This document shows, piece after piece, positions 1 through 9,308 of a stretch of 43,073 nt of DNA (the first letter of the stretch is position 1; each line of letters opens with the position of its first letter). The stretch is from Verrucomicrobiota bacterium (GTDB lineage: Bacteria; Verrucomicrobiota; Verrucomicrobiia; Chthoniobacterales; Chthoniobacteraceae). Both the position numbers and the translations under genes were made by a program. A model generated the notes under the pieces. The model was not told the DNA's origin. It did no database searches and was given only the letters and a program-made list of their open reading frames with translations. Location: positions 1 to 43,073 of the forward strand of contig BJFP01000003.1 in the NCBI GenBank assembly GCA_014189875.1. The letters run 5' to 3'.

Positions 1-447
1 AAAAACGGTGACCTTATCCGCCGCCATGAACGCCGAATAAAAGCCCACGCCAAACTGCCCGATGAGCGTCGCATCCACCGCGCCGCTTCCCGAGGCTTGC
101 GCCTTCGCCTTGAGCTGCTCGATGAACGCCTTCGAGCCCGAATGCGCGATTGTGCCGAGATTCTCGATCAACTCCCCGTGAGACATGCCGATGCCCGCAT
201 CCGTGAACGTGATTGTCTTCGCCGTCTCATCCGTCGCGATGGTCACCTTCAGCGCCGCATCCGGCTCGATGATTTCCTGCCCGCTCGTCTTCAAGAAGCG
301 CAGTTTCTCCGAGGCATCCGCCGCATTCGAAATCAGCTCGCGGACGAAGATCTCCTTATCCGTGTAGAGCGAATGGACGACAAGATCGAGAAGCTGCGCG
401 ATCTCGGCCTGGAACTCATGTTTCTCTGGTGCAGTGGTCGAACTCAT
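1..447 (-). CDS. htpG: Molecular chaperone HtpG (Hsp90), N-terminal part, cut by window edge
   Basis: ATP-dependent cytosolic chaperone of the Hsp90 family. Reading the minus strand from ATG at 447 gives 149 uninterrupted codons to the left edge, so the 3' part lies outside the window. Visible Hsp90 signatures are the start [19 protein letters not shown], the ATP-lid/Bergerat-fold helix [14 protein letters not shown] with its catalytic Glu and Asn, the DAGIGMS motif, the loop [13 protein letters not shown] and the stretch [15 protein letters not shown]. All belong to the N-terminal ATPase domain, with no defect in the visible part. It is divergent from the DUF1501 gene starting at 602, and the 154 bp between them must hold both promoters. 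The identification is secure; only the length is unknown. Confidence 0.97.
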   Translation of the reverse strand, partial: MSSTTAPEKHEFQAEIAQLLDLVVHSLYTDKEIFVRELISNAADASEKLRFLKTSGQEIIEPDAALKVTIATDETAKTITFTDAGIGMSHGELIENLGTIAHSGSKAFIEQLKAKAQASGSGAVDATLIGQFGVGFYSAFMAADKVTVF

Positions 448-601
448 AGGGCCGCGGACTCTATGGATGGCGCGGATTTGCGCAAGGGGTGCGTTGCGGC
501 GACGCGACTTCACCGGACAAGTGCGACAAACCGCGCCCGCCCGCTTTTCTTTTGCCCAAGCGCGCACCCCGTTGCACGGTAGTCCCGATCTCTCCATCAC
601 G

Positions 602-2062
602 ATGAACTGCAACGACCACGCATTCCTCTCCCTCGACGCCGCGCAACGCATGGCGGTCTCGCGCCGCACATTCTTGCAGCAGTCCGCAGGCGGCATCGGT
701 CTCGCGGCGCTCGGCTCGCTGCTCGGGCCTTCGCTCATGGCTGCGACGAAACCGGCGTTCCCAAATTTTGCGCCGAAGGCCAAGCGCATCATCTACCTCT
801 TCCAGTCCGGCGCGCCGTCGCAGATGGATCTCTTCGACCCGAAGCCGGTGCTCGCGGGAAAACGCGGTGAAGATTTGCCCGACTCGATCCGCAAGGGGCA
901 GCGCCTCACGACGATGACGAGCGGGCAGAAAAAATTCCCCGTCGCGCCAAGCATTTTCAAATTCGCGCAGCACGGCAAAGGCGGTGCATGGCTCAGCGAA
1001 CTGATGCCGCACATGGCAAAGGTGAGCGATGAGTTCTGCATCGTGCGCTCGCTTTTCACCGAGGCGATCAACCACGACCCGGCGATCACTTTTTCGCAGA
1101 CCGGCTCGCAGCTCGCGGGACGCCCGAGCATCGGCTCCTGGGTCGGCTACGGGCTCGGCAGCGAGAACAAGGACCTGCCCGCGTATGTCGTGCTCACGTC
1201 GTTCGGCAGCGGGCGCAAGGACGACCAGCCGCTCTACGACCGCCTGTGGAGCGCGGGCTTTTTGCCGTCGCAGTATCAGGGCGTAAAATTCCGCAACAAG
1301 GGCGACCCGGTGCTCTACCTTTCTAATCCTCCCGGCATGGACCGCGCCGCGCGCCGCGAGACGCTCGACGAACTCGCCGCGCTGAACGGCAAACATTTCG
1401 ACGCGCTCGGTGACCCGGAAATCCAGACCCGCATCGCGCAATACGAGATGGCCTTCCGCATGCAGGCCAGCGTGCCCGACCTCACGGACATCTCCAAGGA
1501 GCCGCAGCACGTCCTCGACATGTACGGCCCCGAGGTGAAGACGCCCGGCACATACGCGTCGAACTGCCTCCTCGCCCGCCGCCTCGCCGAGCGCGACGTG
1601 CGCTTTGTCCAGCTCTTCCACATGGGCTGGGATCACCACGGCGGCCTGCCCGCCGCCATCCGGGGCCAGTGCCGCGACACCGACCAGCCCACCGCCGCGC
1701 TCCTCACCGATCTCAAACAGCGGGGTCTTCTCGATGACACACTCATCGTCTGGGGCGGCGAATTTGGCCGCACGATCTACTCACAGGGCACACTCACCGA
1801 GACCAACTACGGACGCGACCATCACCCGCGCTGCTTCAGCATCCTCCTCGCCGGTGCCGGCGTGCGAAAAGGCACCACGCACGGCGAGACCGACGACTAC
1901 TGCTACAACATCGTCCGCGACCCCGTGCATGTGCACGACCTCAACGCGACCATCATGCACCTCATGGGAGTCGAGCACACAAAGCTCACCTACCGCTACC
2001 AAGGCCGCGACTTCCGCCTCACCGACATCCACGGCGAAATCATGAAGCCGCTGCTCGCGTAG
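602..2062 (+). CDS. DUF1501 family Tat-exported protein
   Basis: A 486-aa member of the DUF1501 family, related to the alkaline phosphatase/sulfatase fold and common in Planctomycetes and Verrucomicrobia; its substrate is unknown. The ATG at 602 was chosen because it places a Tat signal at the N-terminus ([12 protein letters not shown], Arg pair at 21-22). An in-frame upstream start at 434 would overlap htpG and bury the signal. Family marks include [15 protein letters not shown], the WDHHGG motif, GEFGRT, the GRDHHPR metal/active-site-like stretch, and the C-terminal [16 protein letters not shown]...[12 protein letters not shown] block. The usual DUF1549/DUF1553 partner is not next to it. 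It looks intact. Secretion through Tat is inferred from the signal. Confidence 0.9.
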   Translation: MNCNDHAFLSLDAAQRMAVSRRTFLQQSAGGIGLAALGSLLGPSLMAATKPAFPNFAPKAKRIIYLFQSGAPSQMDLFDPKPVLAGKRGEDLPDSIRKGQRLTTMTSGQKKFPVAPSIFKFAQHGKGGAWLSELMPHMAKVSDEFCIVRSLFTEAINHDPAITFSQTGSQLAGRPSIGSWVGYGLGSENKDLPAYVVLTSFGSGRKDDQPLYDRLWSAGFLPSQYQGVKFRNKGDPVLYLSNPPGMDRAARRETLDELAALNGKHFDALGDPEIQTRIAQYEMAFRMQASVPDLTDISKEPQHVLDMYGPEVKTPGTYASNCLLARRLAERDVRFVQLFHMGWDHHGGLPAAIRGQCRDTDQPTAALLTDLKQRGLLDDTLIVWGGEFGRTIYSQGTLTETNYGRDHHPRCFSILLAGAGVRKGTTHGETDDYCYNIVRDPVHVHDLNATIMHLMGVEHTKLTYRYQGRDFRLTDIHGEIMKPLLA

Positions 2063-2106
2063 GCGGAGCTTGCTTCATCAATCGGATCCGCGCGATACGT
2101 TCATCC

Positions 2107-2601
2107 ATGTTAATGCCGCCTGCGCTTACTGTTGCCGAATACTTCGCGGGAATCGGCCTCATGCGCTTGGGATTGGAGGAAGCGGGCTGGACAACCGTTT
2201 TTGCAAACGACCTAGACGCAAAAAAGCGCGAGAGGTACGAGCACCACTTCGGTTGCTCACCAGCGGTGACGCCTGATGACATCCACTTGCTTGATGTGAA
2301 GCATGTTCCCTCGACGATTCTCGCAACCGCATCTTTTCCTTGCAACGATCTCTCCCTCGCAGGAGCGCGCAGAGGATTGTCTGGTGAACATTCATCCGCG
2401 TTTTGGGGCTTCATTCGCATCTTGGAAGAAATGGGCGCGCGTCGTCCGCCGCTCATCCTTTTGGAGAATGTAACCGGCCTCCTCACATCCAACGACGGAG
2501 CAGATTCCCGCGAAGCTCTCCCCGCGGTGAACCGTCTCGGTTACAACGTGGACGCGTTCATCATGGATGCCACGCGTTTCCGTTTGTTTAGCCTTTCGTA
2601 A
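2107..2601 (+). pseudogene. C5-cytosine DNA methyltransferase, N-terminal half only
   Basis: Encodes 164 aa with the catalytic half of a DNA (cytosine-5) methyltransferase. SAM-binding motif I is FAGIG (13-17), followed by FANDLD; motif IV with the catalytic Cys is SFPCNDLS (C79), and motif VI is ENV (120-122). The reading frame stops just where motif VIII (QxRxR type) is expected: the sequence reads DATRFRLF and then ends. The target-recognition domain and motifs IX-X are missing; the family is normally 300-400 aa. I see no second half downstream, so an internal deletion is more likely than a split enzyme. Base composition is visibly less GC-rich than the neighbours, suggesting transfer. It is followed by a 59-aa ORF and a putative nuclease, so this was probably a restriction-modification locus. 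Confidence 0.82.
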
Positions 2602-2611
2602 TTCACGAACT

Positions 2612-2791
2612 ATGTCTCACATCATCCATTCCGACACGCTACGCTATCTGCTTGAAATTGGTATGAAGGCGTTAAAAGGGGATTCAAATGATGCTGAACA
2701 TGACGCTCTCTATCTGATCGTCGAAATGTTGGAGACGGTCCAAGCTCAGCCGAAAGGGCAATCAAAACGTAAAAATGGAAAGCGCCTGTGA
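2612..2791 (+). CDS. Small hypothetical protein in the restriction-modification island
   Basis: A 59-aa ORF starting at ATG 2612, ten bases after the truncated methyltransferase stops. Its stop overlaps the GTG start of the following nuclease gene by four bases (2788-2791), an arrangement typical of translational coupling and the main reason for believing it is translated. The protein is helical by eye, acidic in the middle (DSNDAEHDALYLIVEMLETV) and ends in a basic tail (KGQSKRKNGKRL). No helix-turn-helix or known domain is recognised. It could be a controller or antitoxin-like partner of the nuclease, or a leftover of the deletion that removed the rest of the methyltransferase. Confidence 0.5.
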   Translation: MSHIIHSDTLRYLLEIGMKALKGDSNDAEHDALYLIVEMLETVQAQPKGQSKRKNGKRL

Positions 2792-3546
2792 TTCTCGATC
2801 CGCAACAAATTCCTAAGCGCGAAAAGCTGATTCTCGCGGGTTTGTTTTTGTCGAAATTCGACAAGATTGGATTGCGCTTACTTGGCTTGGAAACTTTCAC
2901 GGAAGCCTTCAACGTCATTGGTTTCGCATTGGGAGGGAAGCCTGCGTCCATCAAGAACTATCGGGATGAGTTCGATCCCTTGTTCCCAAACCCGCGAGCG
3001 GGACGGCATCAACGCTCAACTCGCGCTTATTGTTCCAAAGTCCTGACAGAATATCAGAGCCTCGACCTCCAAACTTTCTCCGCGTTCATAAAATCGTTCG
3101 TCGGCTTTGATGAGAAAGCTTCAAGCGAATTGCCGGCAGAAGGAGACGGAACCGGTTCAGCCTTCGCCCGCAGACTTATCACCGGCCTCGCCGCAGAACG
3201 TTACTTTGAGTCAGTCCAGCCGGGCCTATCTGAATTCCGCAACTACGTCATGGAGAACACCACTCGACTGGGATGTGGCTACGATTTCCGGCTGCAAAGC
3301 AAGACGGACGCCCCTTTTATTGCTGTCGAGGTAAAAGGTTTGAGGGATAAAGCGGGCGGCCTCTCACTTACTCCGAAAGAACACCATCTCGCGAAGACCT
3401 TAACCGACAGATTCTACCTTTTTGTTGTGAAGAATTTTCGCGAATCCCCATTTCACGAGATATACCGAAACCCTCTTGCTGGCCCGCTCTGCTTTGAAAG
3501 AAAAAAGCGCGTTGTCGTTCAGGTTTCGTGGCTCACGAGCGTCTAG
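2788..3546 (+). CDS. DUF3883-like putative restriction endonuclease
   Basis: A 252-aa protein starting at GTG 2788, inside the stop of the previous ORF; a GGA-containing purine stretch at 2777-2780 could serve as ribosome binding site. The C-terminal half carries a DUF3883/NO-VEIN-like nuclease core: GLAAERYF (134-140), GCGYDFRL (D166), AVEVKGLRDK (E181, K183) and LTPKEHHLAK (E198), followed by FYLFVVKNF. This G-x-D...E-x-K pattern fits the PD-(D/E)xK superfamily. The N-terminal ~110 residues (KREKLILAGLFLSKFDKIGLRLLG...) are unassigned and may bind DNA. Position after a C5-methyltransferase suggests the restriction subunit of a type II-like system; that role is inferred. The composition is less GC-rich than the surroundings. 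Confidence 0.72.
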   Translation: MILDPQQIPKREKLILAGLFLSKFDKIGLRLLGLETFTEAFNVIGFALGGKPASIKNYRDEFDPLFPNPRAGRHQRSTRAYCSKVLTEYQSLDLQTFSAFIKSFVGFDEKASSELPAEGDGTGSAFARRLITGLAAERYFESVQPGLSEFRNYVMENTTRLGCGYDFRLQSKTDAPFIAVEVKGLRDKAGGLSLTPKEHHLAKTLTDRFYLFVVKNFRESPFHEIYRNPLAGPLCFERKKRVVVQVSWLTSV

Positions 3547-3714
3547 CTTTCCAGCGATGCGCCTCCATATAGGCGACGAAGATTTGCATCTCGGCTTGCG
3601 TGGGCTGATCGCTAAAGGTGCCGACGCGTCGGGCGAGCGTGGTATTGGTAATTTCGCTAGGCGGTTCTTGCGGACCGCGTGCCCCGCAAAATCCCCTACG
3701 CCAGCAGCGCCTTC
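3533..3714 (-). other. Open minus-strand frame without start, possible gene remnant
   Basis: Between the nuclease gene and the broken DUF1501 remnant one minus-strand frame stays open for about 60 codons and ends at TGA 3535-3533. It contains the protein-like stretch TLARRVGTFSDQPTQAEMQ followed by IFVAYMEAHRWKARRS. There is no plausible start codon, the frame differs from the DUF1501 remnant, and its end overlaps the nuclease gene. I do not recognise a family. It may be the 3' tip of a deleted gene or chance. Confidence 0.2.
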
Positions 3715-4205
3715 ACGACCTTCCCATGCACATCCGTGAGCCGGAACTCGCGGCCCTGATACTTGAACGTGAGCCGCTCGTGATCCAGCCCGAGCAGGTG
3801 CAGCACCGTCGCGTTGAGGTCATGCACATGCACCGGATTGGCGGCGACATTGAAGCCAAACTCATCCGTGCGCCCGTGACTCGTGCCGCCTTTCACGCCG
3901 CCGCCCGCGAGTTACACGGTGAACGCGTTCTTGTGATGATCGCGTCCCGGGTTCGTTTTCTCGCCTTCGCCGATGCCGTGCGCGAGCGGCGTGCGGCCAA
4001 ATTCCCCGGCCCAAATCACCAGCGTGTCGTCGAGCATCCCGCGCTCCTTCAGATCGGAAATCAGCGCCGACATCGGCCTGTCCACGTCCTTGCATTTTCG
4101 CGGCAGCGAATTCGCGAGATTCGAATGATGATCCCAGTCGCTGTCGTAAAGCTCCACCACGCGCATGCATCCCGTGGGCTTTCGCGCGGGAGATGAATGG
4201 CGCTG
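3696..4205 (-). pseudogene. DUF1501 gene remnant (3' part, internal stop)
   Basis: The C-terminal ~170 codons of a DUF1501 gene. Recognisable blocks in one frame are [74 protein letters not shown] and [20 protein letters not shown], with the usual end [15 protein letters not shown] stop (3914-3912) interrupts the frame between NAFTV and LAGGGVKGG, where relatives normally have Trp. Upstream of about 4205 the similarity vanishes, so the 5' two thirds including any Tat signal are gone. It is a paralogue of, not a copy of, the intact gene at 602-2062: the C-terminal blocks align but differ at many positions. Confidence 0.85.
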
Positions 4206-4336
4206 CGCGCGGGGACGTGGCCGCCGGGGACGGACGGCGCCCCTTGGGCGGCGCTCCATCAGGGCCGAAGCTCAAGACCACTTTGCTGCGGCTCCCGTGA
4301 GTGTGCGGGCTGATCCGCGGGGCTGGGAGGAAGTGC

Positions 4337-4388
4337 CCGCGCTTTCACAAGCGCGGCTACGCCGGGGCGCGGCTACGCCGGGGCGCGG

Positions 4389-4392
<4 letters not shown>
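4337..4392. repeat. Hairpin plus 16-bp tandem repeat overlapping the ispG stop codon
   Basis: An 8-bp perfect stem (4337-4344 with 4349-4356, TCAC loop) runs straight into a 16-bp unit, gcgcggctacgccggg, present at 4351-4366 and 4367-4382 with a third partial copy at 4383-4392. The third copy contains the ispG stop codon (4391-4389). On the ispG strand the hairpin lies just after the stop but has no T-run, so it is better read as repeat DNA than as a Rho-independent terminator. Confidence 0.7.
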
Positions 4393-6200
<1,808 letters not shown>

Positions 6201-6232
6201 GGAAAAAATGGACGTTGGCGTGCGGGCCGCAG

Positions 6233-7930
6233 CTACATCGGTTTCTCGACTGCGGTGCGCGGCTTGAACCGCATCGTCGCCTTCTCCTTCTTGCCGCCGA
6301 AGACGTCCTGCACATCGAAGAGCGTGATGAATAGCATCAGTCCGATCACGAGCAGCGTGCCGGCGATTTGCACGTATTCGACCATCTTTGCGGTGCGCGC
6401 GCCGGGCGGCCTGCCGCGGATGAGCTCGACGAGCGCGAGCGTGATGTGGCTGCCGTCGAGCGGCGGGATGGGGAGCATGTTCATGAGCGCGAGGTTCACA
6501 TTGATCACGACGCTGAACCACAGCACAAGCCGCCAACTGTCCGGGCTCTCGAAGAGCATGTAGTAGATGCGCATCATCATCACCGGCCCGCCGAGCTGCT
6601 GGATGCCGATGCTGCTCTTCGAGGTGGGCAGGAGCTTTTTCACCGTCTCGACGATCTGGCCCGCCGCCTGGCTGAGCTGCTCGCCGGGATGCGGGTAGAT
6701 GGGCCACGTGCGCCCGCGTTGATCAAAAACAAGACCGTCGCCGGGCTCGATGGAAATGCCGATGCTCGGTCGCAGCTTCGGCGAAGCGTCGCTCGCGAGC
6801 GGCAATTCCGGCGTGACTTTCACTTCCACTTTCTCCGCGCCGCGCTCGACGGCGAGCGTCACGACCTTGCCCTCATGCGCCCAGATGTGCTCGATGAATG
6901 AGGAGCCGTACACGATTGGCTTTTCGTCCGCGGAGACGATGCGATCGCCTTTCTTCAACCCCGCGGCTTCAGCCGGGCTACCGGGGAAAACACCCCCGAC
7001 GGTGAAGCCGCGCGGCTCGAAATTGAGAACCGTGGTCGGGAATGTGCCGTCCGCGTTTTTCGCTCCACGCTCGACAGTCACGGCGATCGGTTTCCCGGGA
7101 TTTGCCTTCATCCATTCGCCGATGCTGTTTGCGCCGAAGATCGGATCGTCGCCCACGCGGACGAGCACGTCGCTCGGCTTGAAGCCGGCCTTGTCCGCCG
7201 CGCTGCCTACCACGACCGTTGCGACCATCGGGCGGTTCATCGCCTCGATGCCGATCATCTTCAGGCCCTTGCGCTGATACCACTTTGTCGGCTCGACGAT
7301 GGGCGTGACCTCGATCGGCTCCACCTTGCCATCGCGCTTCACGTCGAGGCGGATTCTTTCCTCCTCACTGCCGACGATGCTCCACATGACCGTGTCCTGC
7401 GCCTGTCCGCCCCAGCGCTTGATGTCGTGGCCGTCAATGCGCTGGATTTCGTCGCCCGGCTTGAGGCCGGCCTTCGCAGCAGGCGAATCCGGCTGCACAA
7501 AACCGATCGTCGTCGTGCGCTCGCCTTCCGAGACGGGCCTGCCGACCTGCCACACGACGATCGCAAAGGCCACCGCGAGCAAAAAGCTGAACAGCGGCCC
7601 GGCGAACGCGACGATGATTTTGTCGAGCGGCTTGAGCTTCGGGAGATCCTTTGCGGCAAATTCGCCCTGACCCTCGATGGCGGAATCCATGAGCTGCGGC
7701 AATTTTACGAAGCCGCCCGCCGGGATGCAGCCGAGGCTGTACATCACGCCGCCGATGCGCTTTTGCCAGATCGGTTTTCCAAACCAGATGCCGAAGCCCT
7801 CGATGTGCAGCCCGCGCCATTTCGCCGCGAGGAAGTGGCCCAGCTCGTGGACGATGATGAGCAGATTAAAGATGAGGATGACCTCAAGAAGAATGCCGAT
7901 GACTTTGAGGACGGCGAAAAATGAATGCAT
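6233..7930 (-). CDS. rseP: RseP-type site-2 zinc metalloprotease with PDZ domains
   Basis: Inner-membrane M50 protease for regulated intramembrane proteolysis, typically cleaving anti-sigma factors or signal-peptide remnants. The 565-aa protein begins with a membrane helix carrying the zinc motif HELGH (28-32). The second catalytic region, NMLPIPPLDGSH, is near residue 485, followed by a last membrane segment. Three PDZ-like units lie between, marked by DSPAAKAGLKPGDEIQ, GSAADKAGFKPSDVLV and GSPAEAAGLKKGDRI. E. coli RseP has two PDZ domains and about 450 aa, so this is a longer variant. It sits between dxr and ispG, in the arrangement found with uppS-cdsA-dxr-rseP in many bacteria. Which anti-sigma factor it acts on cannot be seen. 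Confidence 0.95.
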   Translation of the reverse strand: MHSFFAVLKVIGILLEVILIFNLLIIVHELGHFLAAKWRGLHIEGFGIWFGKPIWQKRIGGVMYSLGCIPAGGFVKLPQLMDSAIEGQGEFAAKDLPKLKPLDKIIVAFAGPLFSFLLAVAFAIVVWQVGRPVSEGERTTTIGFVQPDSPAAKAGLKPGDEIQRIDGHDIKRWGGQAQDTVMWSIVGSEEERIRLDVKRDGKVEPIEVTPIVEPTKWYQRKGLKMIGIEAMNRPMVATVVVGSAADKAGFKPSDVLVRVGDDPIFGANSIGEWMKANPGKPIAVTVERGAKNADGTFPTTVLNFEPRGFTVGGVFPGSPAEAAGLKKGDRIVSADEKPIVYGSSFIEHIWAHEGKVVTLAVERGAEKVEVKVTPELPLASDASPKLRPSIGISIEPGDGLVFDQRGRTWPIYPHPGEQLSQAAGQIVETVKKLLPTSKSSIGIQQLGGPVMMMRIYYMLFESPDSWRLVLWFSVVINVNLALMNMLPIPPLDGSHITLALVELIRGRPPGARTAKMVEYVQIAGTLLVIGLMLFITLFDVQDVFGGKKEKATMRFKPRTAVEKPM

Positions 7931-8024
7931 GTGAGAGGGGCGGACAGTATTCGGCGCGGGGCGTTCAGCAACACGAACCTCGCGTTAGTGAAGTTCGTCG
8001 AGCGGATGCGGCGGAAACTTGGCA

Positions 8025-8087
8025 GCCGGGACTTTCCAGTCCCGGCGTTCTTCCAGCGCACGAATGCCGGGACTGGAAAGTTCCGGC
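8025..8087. repeat. Paired inverted palindromes between dxr and rseP
   Basis: Two 22-bp hairpin units, each a 9-bp stem with a 4-nt loop, lie at 8025-8046 and 8066-8087. The second is the reverse complement of the first with a single mismatch. The first hairpin has a perfect stem (gccgggact-ttcc-agtcccggc); the second has one mismatched pair. They occupy the roughly 220-bp gap between dxr and rseP and share a cttccag-like centre with the units inside ispG. No T-run follows, so a terminator is unlikely. Confidence 0.8.
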
Positions 8088-8150
8088 TACCGACGCGGCG
8101 CGCACGCCCATGCACAGCGGAATTCTTTCCGCGCATGTCCACAGCACTGG

Positions 8151-9308
8151 TCAGACAGCCGCGATTTTTTCCACCGCGATGGCGCGCGCCCACGCATCCG
8201 CGTCGAGAATTTCTGCGAGTGTGGCGTGGGGCTTGTTCGTGTGCGCGCGCATCACGTTTTCGACGGTGCGCCAGATCGCGGGGAATGTGCAGCGGTCTTC
8301 GAGAAACGCGGCGACGGCGACTTCGTTCGCGGCGTTCATCACGGAGGGCAGCGTGCCGCCGTCCGTGCCGGCCCAGCGCGCGAGGTCGAGGGCGGGGAAA
8401 TCTTTCGTGCGTGGCGCTTCGAATTCGAGTTTTGCGAGCTTCGTGAAATCGAGCGGCGGCAGGCGGTTTGGCACGCGCTCGGGCCATGTCACGGCGAAGT
8501 GGATCGGGAAGCACATGTCCGTCGCGCTGAGCTGCGCGAGCACGGAGTTGTCCACAAATTCCACCATCGAGTGGATGATGCTCTGCGGGTGCACGATCAC
8601 ATCCACGCGCGCCATTTCCACGTCGAAGAGCCAGCGCGCCTCGATCATTTCGAGGCCCTTGTTGAACAGCGTCGCGGAATCAATCGTGATCTTCGCGCCC
8701 ATGACCCACGTCGGATGTTTCAGCGCCTGTGCACGCGTCACTTTTTCCAAATCCCCCGCCGGCCAGGTGCGGAATGGGCCGCCGCTCGCGGTCAAAATGA
8801 TGCGCCGCACCTGCTCCGGGCGGCGGCCTTCGATGCACTGGAAAATCGCATTGTGCTCGCTGTCCACGGGCAGCACCTGCACGCCCTTTTTTCGCGCGGC
8901 GGTCATCACGGCTTCGCCGGCCATCACGAGGATTTCCTTGCTCGCGACGGCGATGTCCTTGCCCGCCTCGATCGCCGCGAGCGCCGGTCGCAGGCCCGCG
9001 GTGCCGACGATGGAAATGAGCACCATGTCCGCTTCCGGCATCGTCGCGAGTTCGCACAGGCCGTCCTCGCCGACGTGGAGCGGAATTTCTGATTTCTGAT
9101 TTCTGATTTCTGAGGTGGCCGAAGCCTCGTCGCCGATCGCGATGGCCTTCGGCGAAAATTCCCGCGCCTGTTCCATCAGCCGCGCGACATTTTTCCCCGC
9201 GGCGAGGCCGACGATCTCCATGCGCTCGGGGATGTCGCGTGCGACCTTCAGCGCGCTCTCGCCGATGCTCCCGGTGGAGCCGAGGATGACGACGCGGCGC
9301 TTCTTCAT
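8151..9308 (-). CDS. dxr: 1-deoxy-D-xylulose 5-phosphate reductoisomerase
   Basis: NADPH-dependent enzyme of the MEP pathway, making methylerythritol 4-phosphate from DXP. The 385 aa start with the Rossmann motif VVILGSTGSIGESAL. Further DXR marks are VGTAGLRPALAAIEAGKDIAVASKE, VLPVDSEHNAIFQC, ILTASGGPFRTWP, HPTWVMGAKITIDSATLFNKGLE and the metal/substrate loop NAANEVAVAAFL. The start at 9308 overlaps the cdsA stop by four bases (ATGA), supporting both the start and translational coupling. Odd feature: after IGDEASA the peptide TSEIRNQKSEI is encoded by four exact heptamers (9085-9112), an unusual insertion in a surface linker of an essential gene. All catalytic blocks are present, so the enzyme is probably active. 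Confidence 0.97.
   Translation of the reverse strand: MKKRRVVILGSTGSIGESALKVARDIPERMEIVGLAAGKNVARLMEQAREFSPKAIAIGDEASATSEIRNQKSEIPLHVGEDGLCELATMPEADMVLISIVGTAGLRPALAAIEAGKDIAVASKEILVMAGEAVMTAARKKGVQVLPVDSEHNAIFQCIEGRRPEQVRRIILTASGGPFRTWPAGDLEKVTRAQALKHPTWVMGAKITIDSATLFNKGLEMIEARWLFDVEMARVDVIVHPQSIIHSMVEFVDNSVLAQLSATDMCFPIHFAVTWPERVPNRLPPLDFTKLAKLEFEAPRTKDFPALDLARWAGTDGGTLPSVMNAANEVAVAAFLEDRCTFPAIWRTVENVMRAHTNKPHATLAEILDADAWARAIAVEKIAAV
9085..9112. repeat. Four-unit heptanucleotide repeat (atttctg)4 inside dxr
   Basis: Exactly four tandem copies of atttctg, 28 bp, lie in the dxr reading frame and on the coding strand give SEIRNQKSEI. Gain or loss of one unit would shift the frame because seven is not a multiple of three. 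Confidence 0.95.

Noticed and set aside
434-601. An upstream in-frame ATG extending the first DUF1501 protein by 56 residues
   Set aside because: It would overlap the htpG start and place the Tat signal far from the N-terminus.
461-1639. A 392-codon minus-strand frame opposite the DUF1501 gene
   Set aside because: Low-complexity shadow translation; the plus strand has a Tat signal and all DUF1501 motifs.
9085-9112. Short tandem array considered as the start of a CRISPR array
   Set aside because: Units are 7 bp, directly adjacent with no spacers, and lie within a coding frame. No CRISPR-type repeats or cas genes occur in the window.
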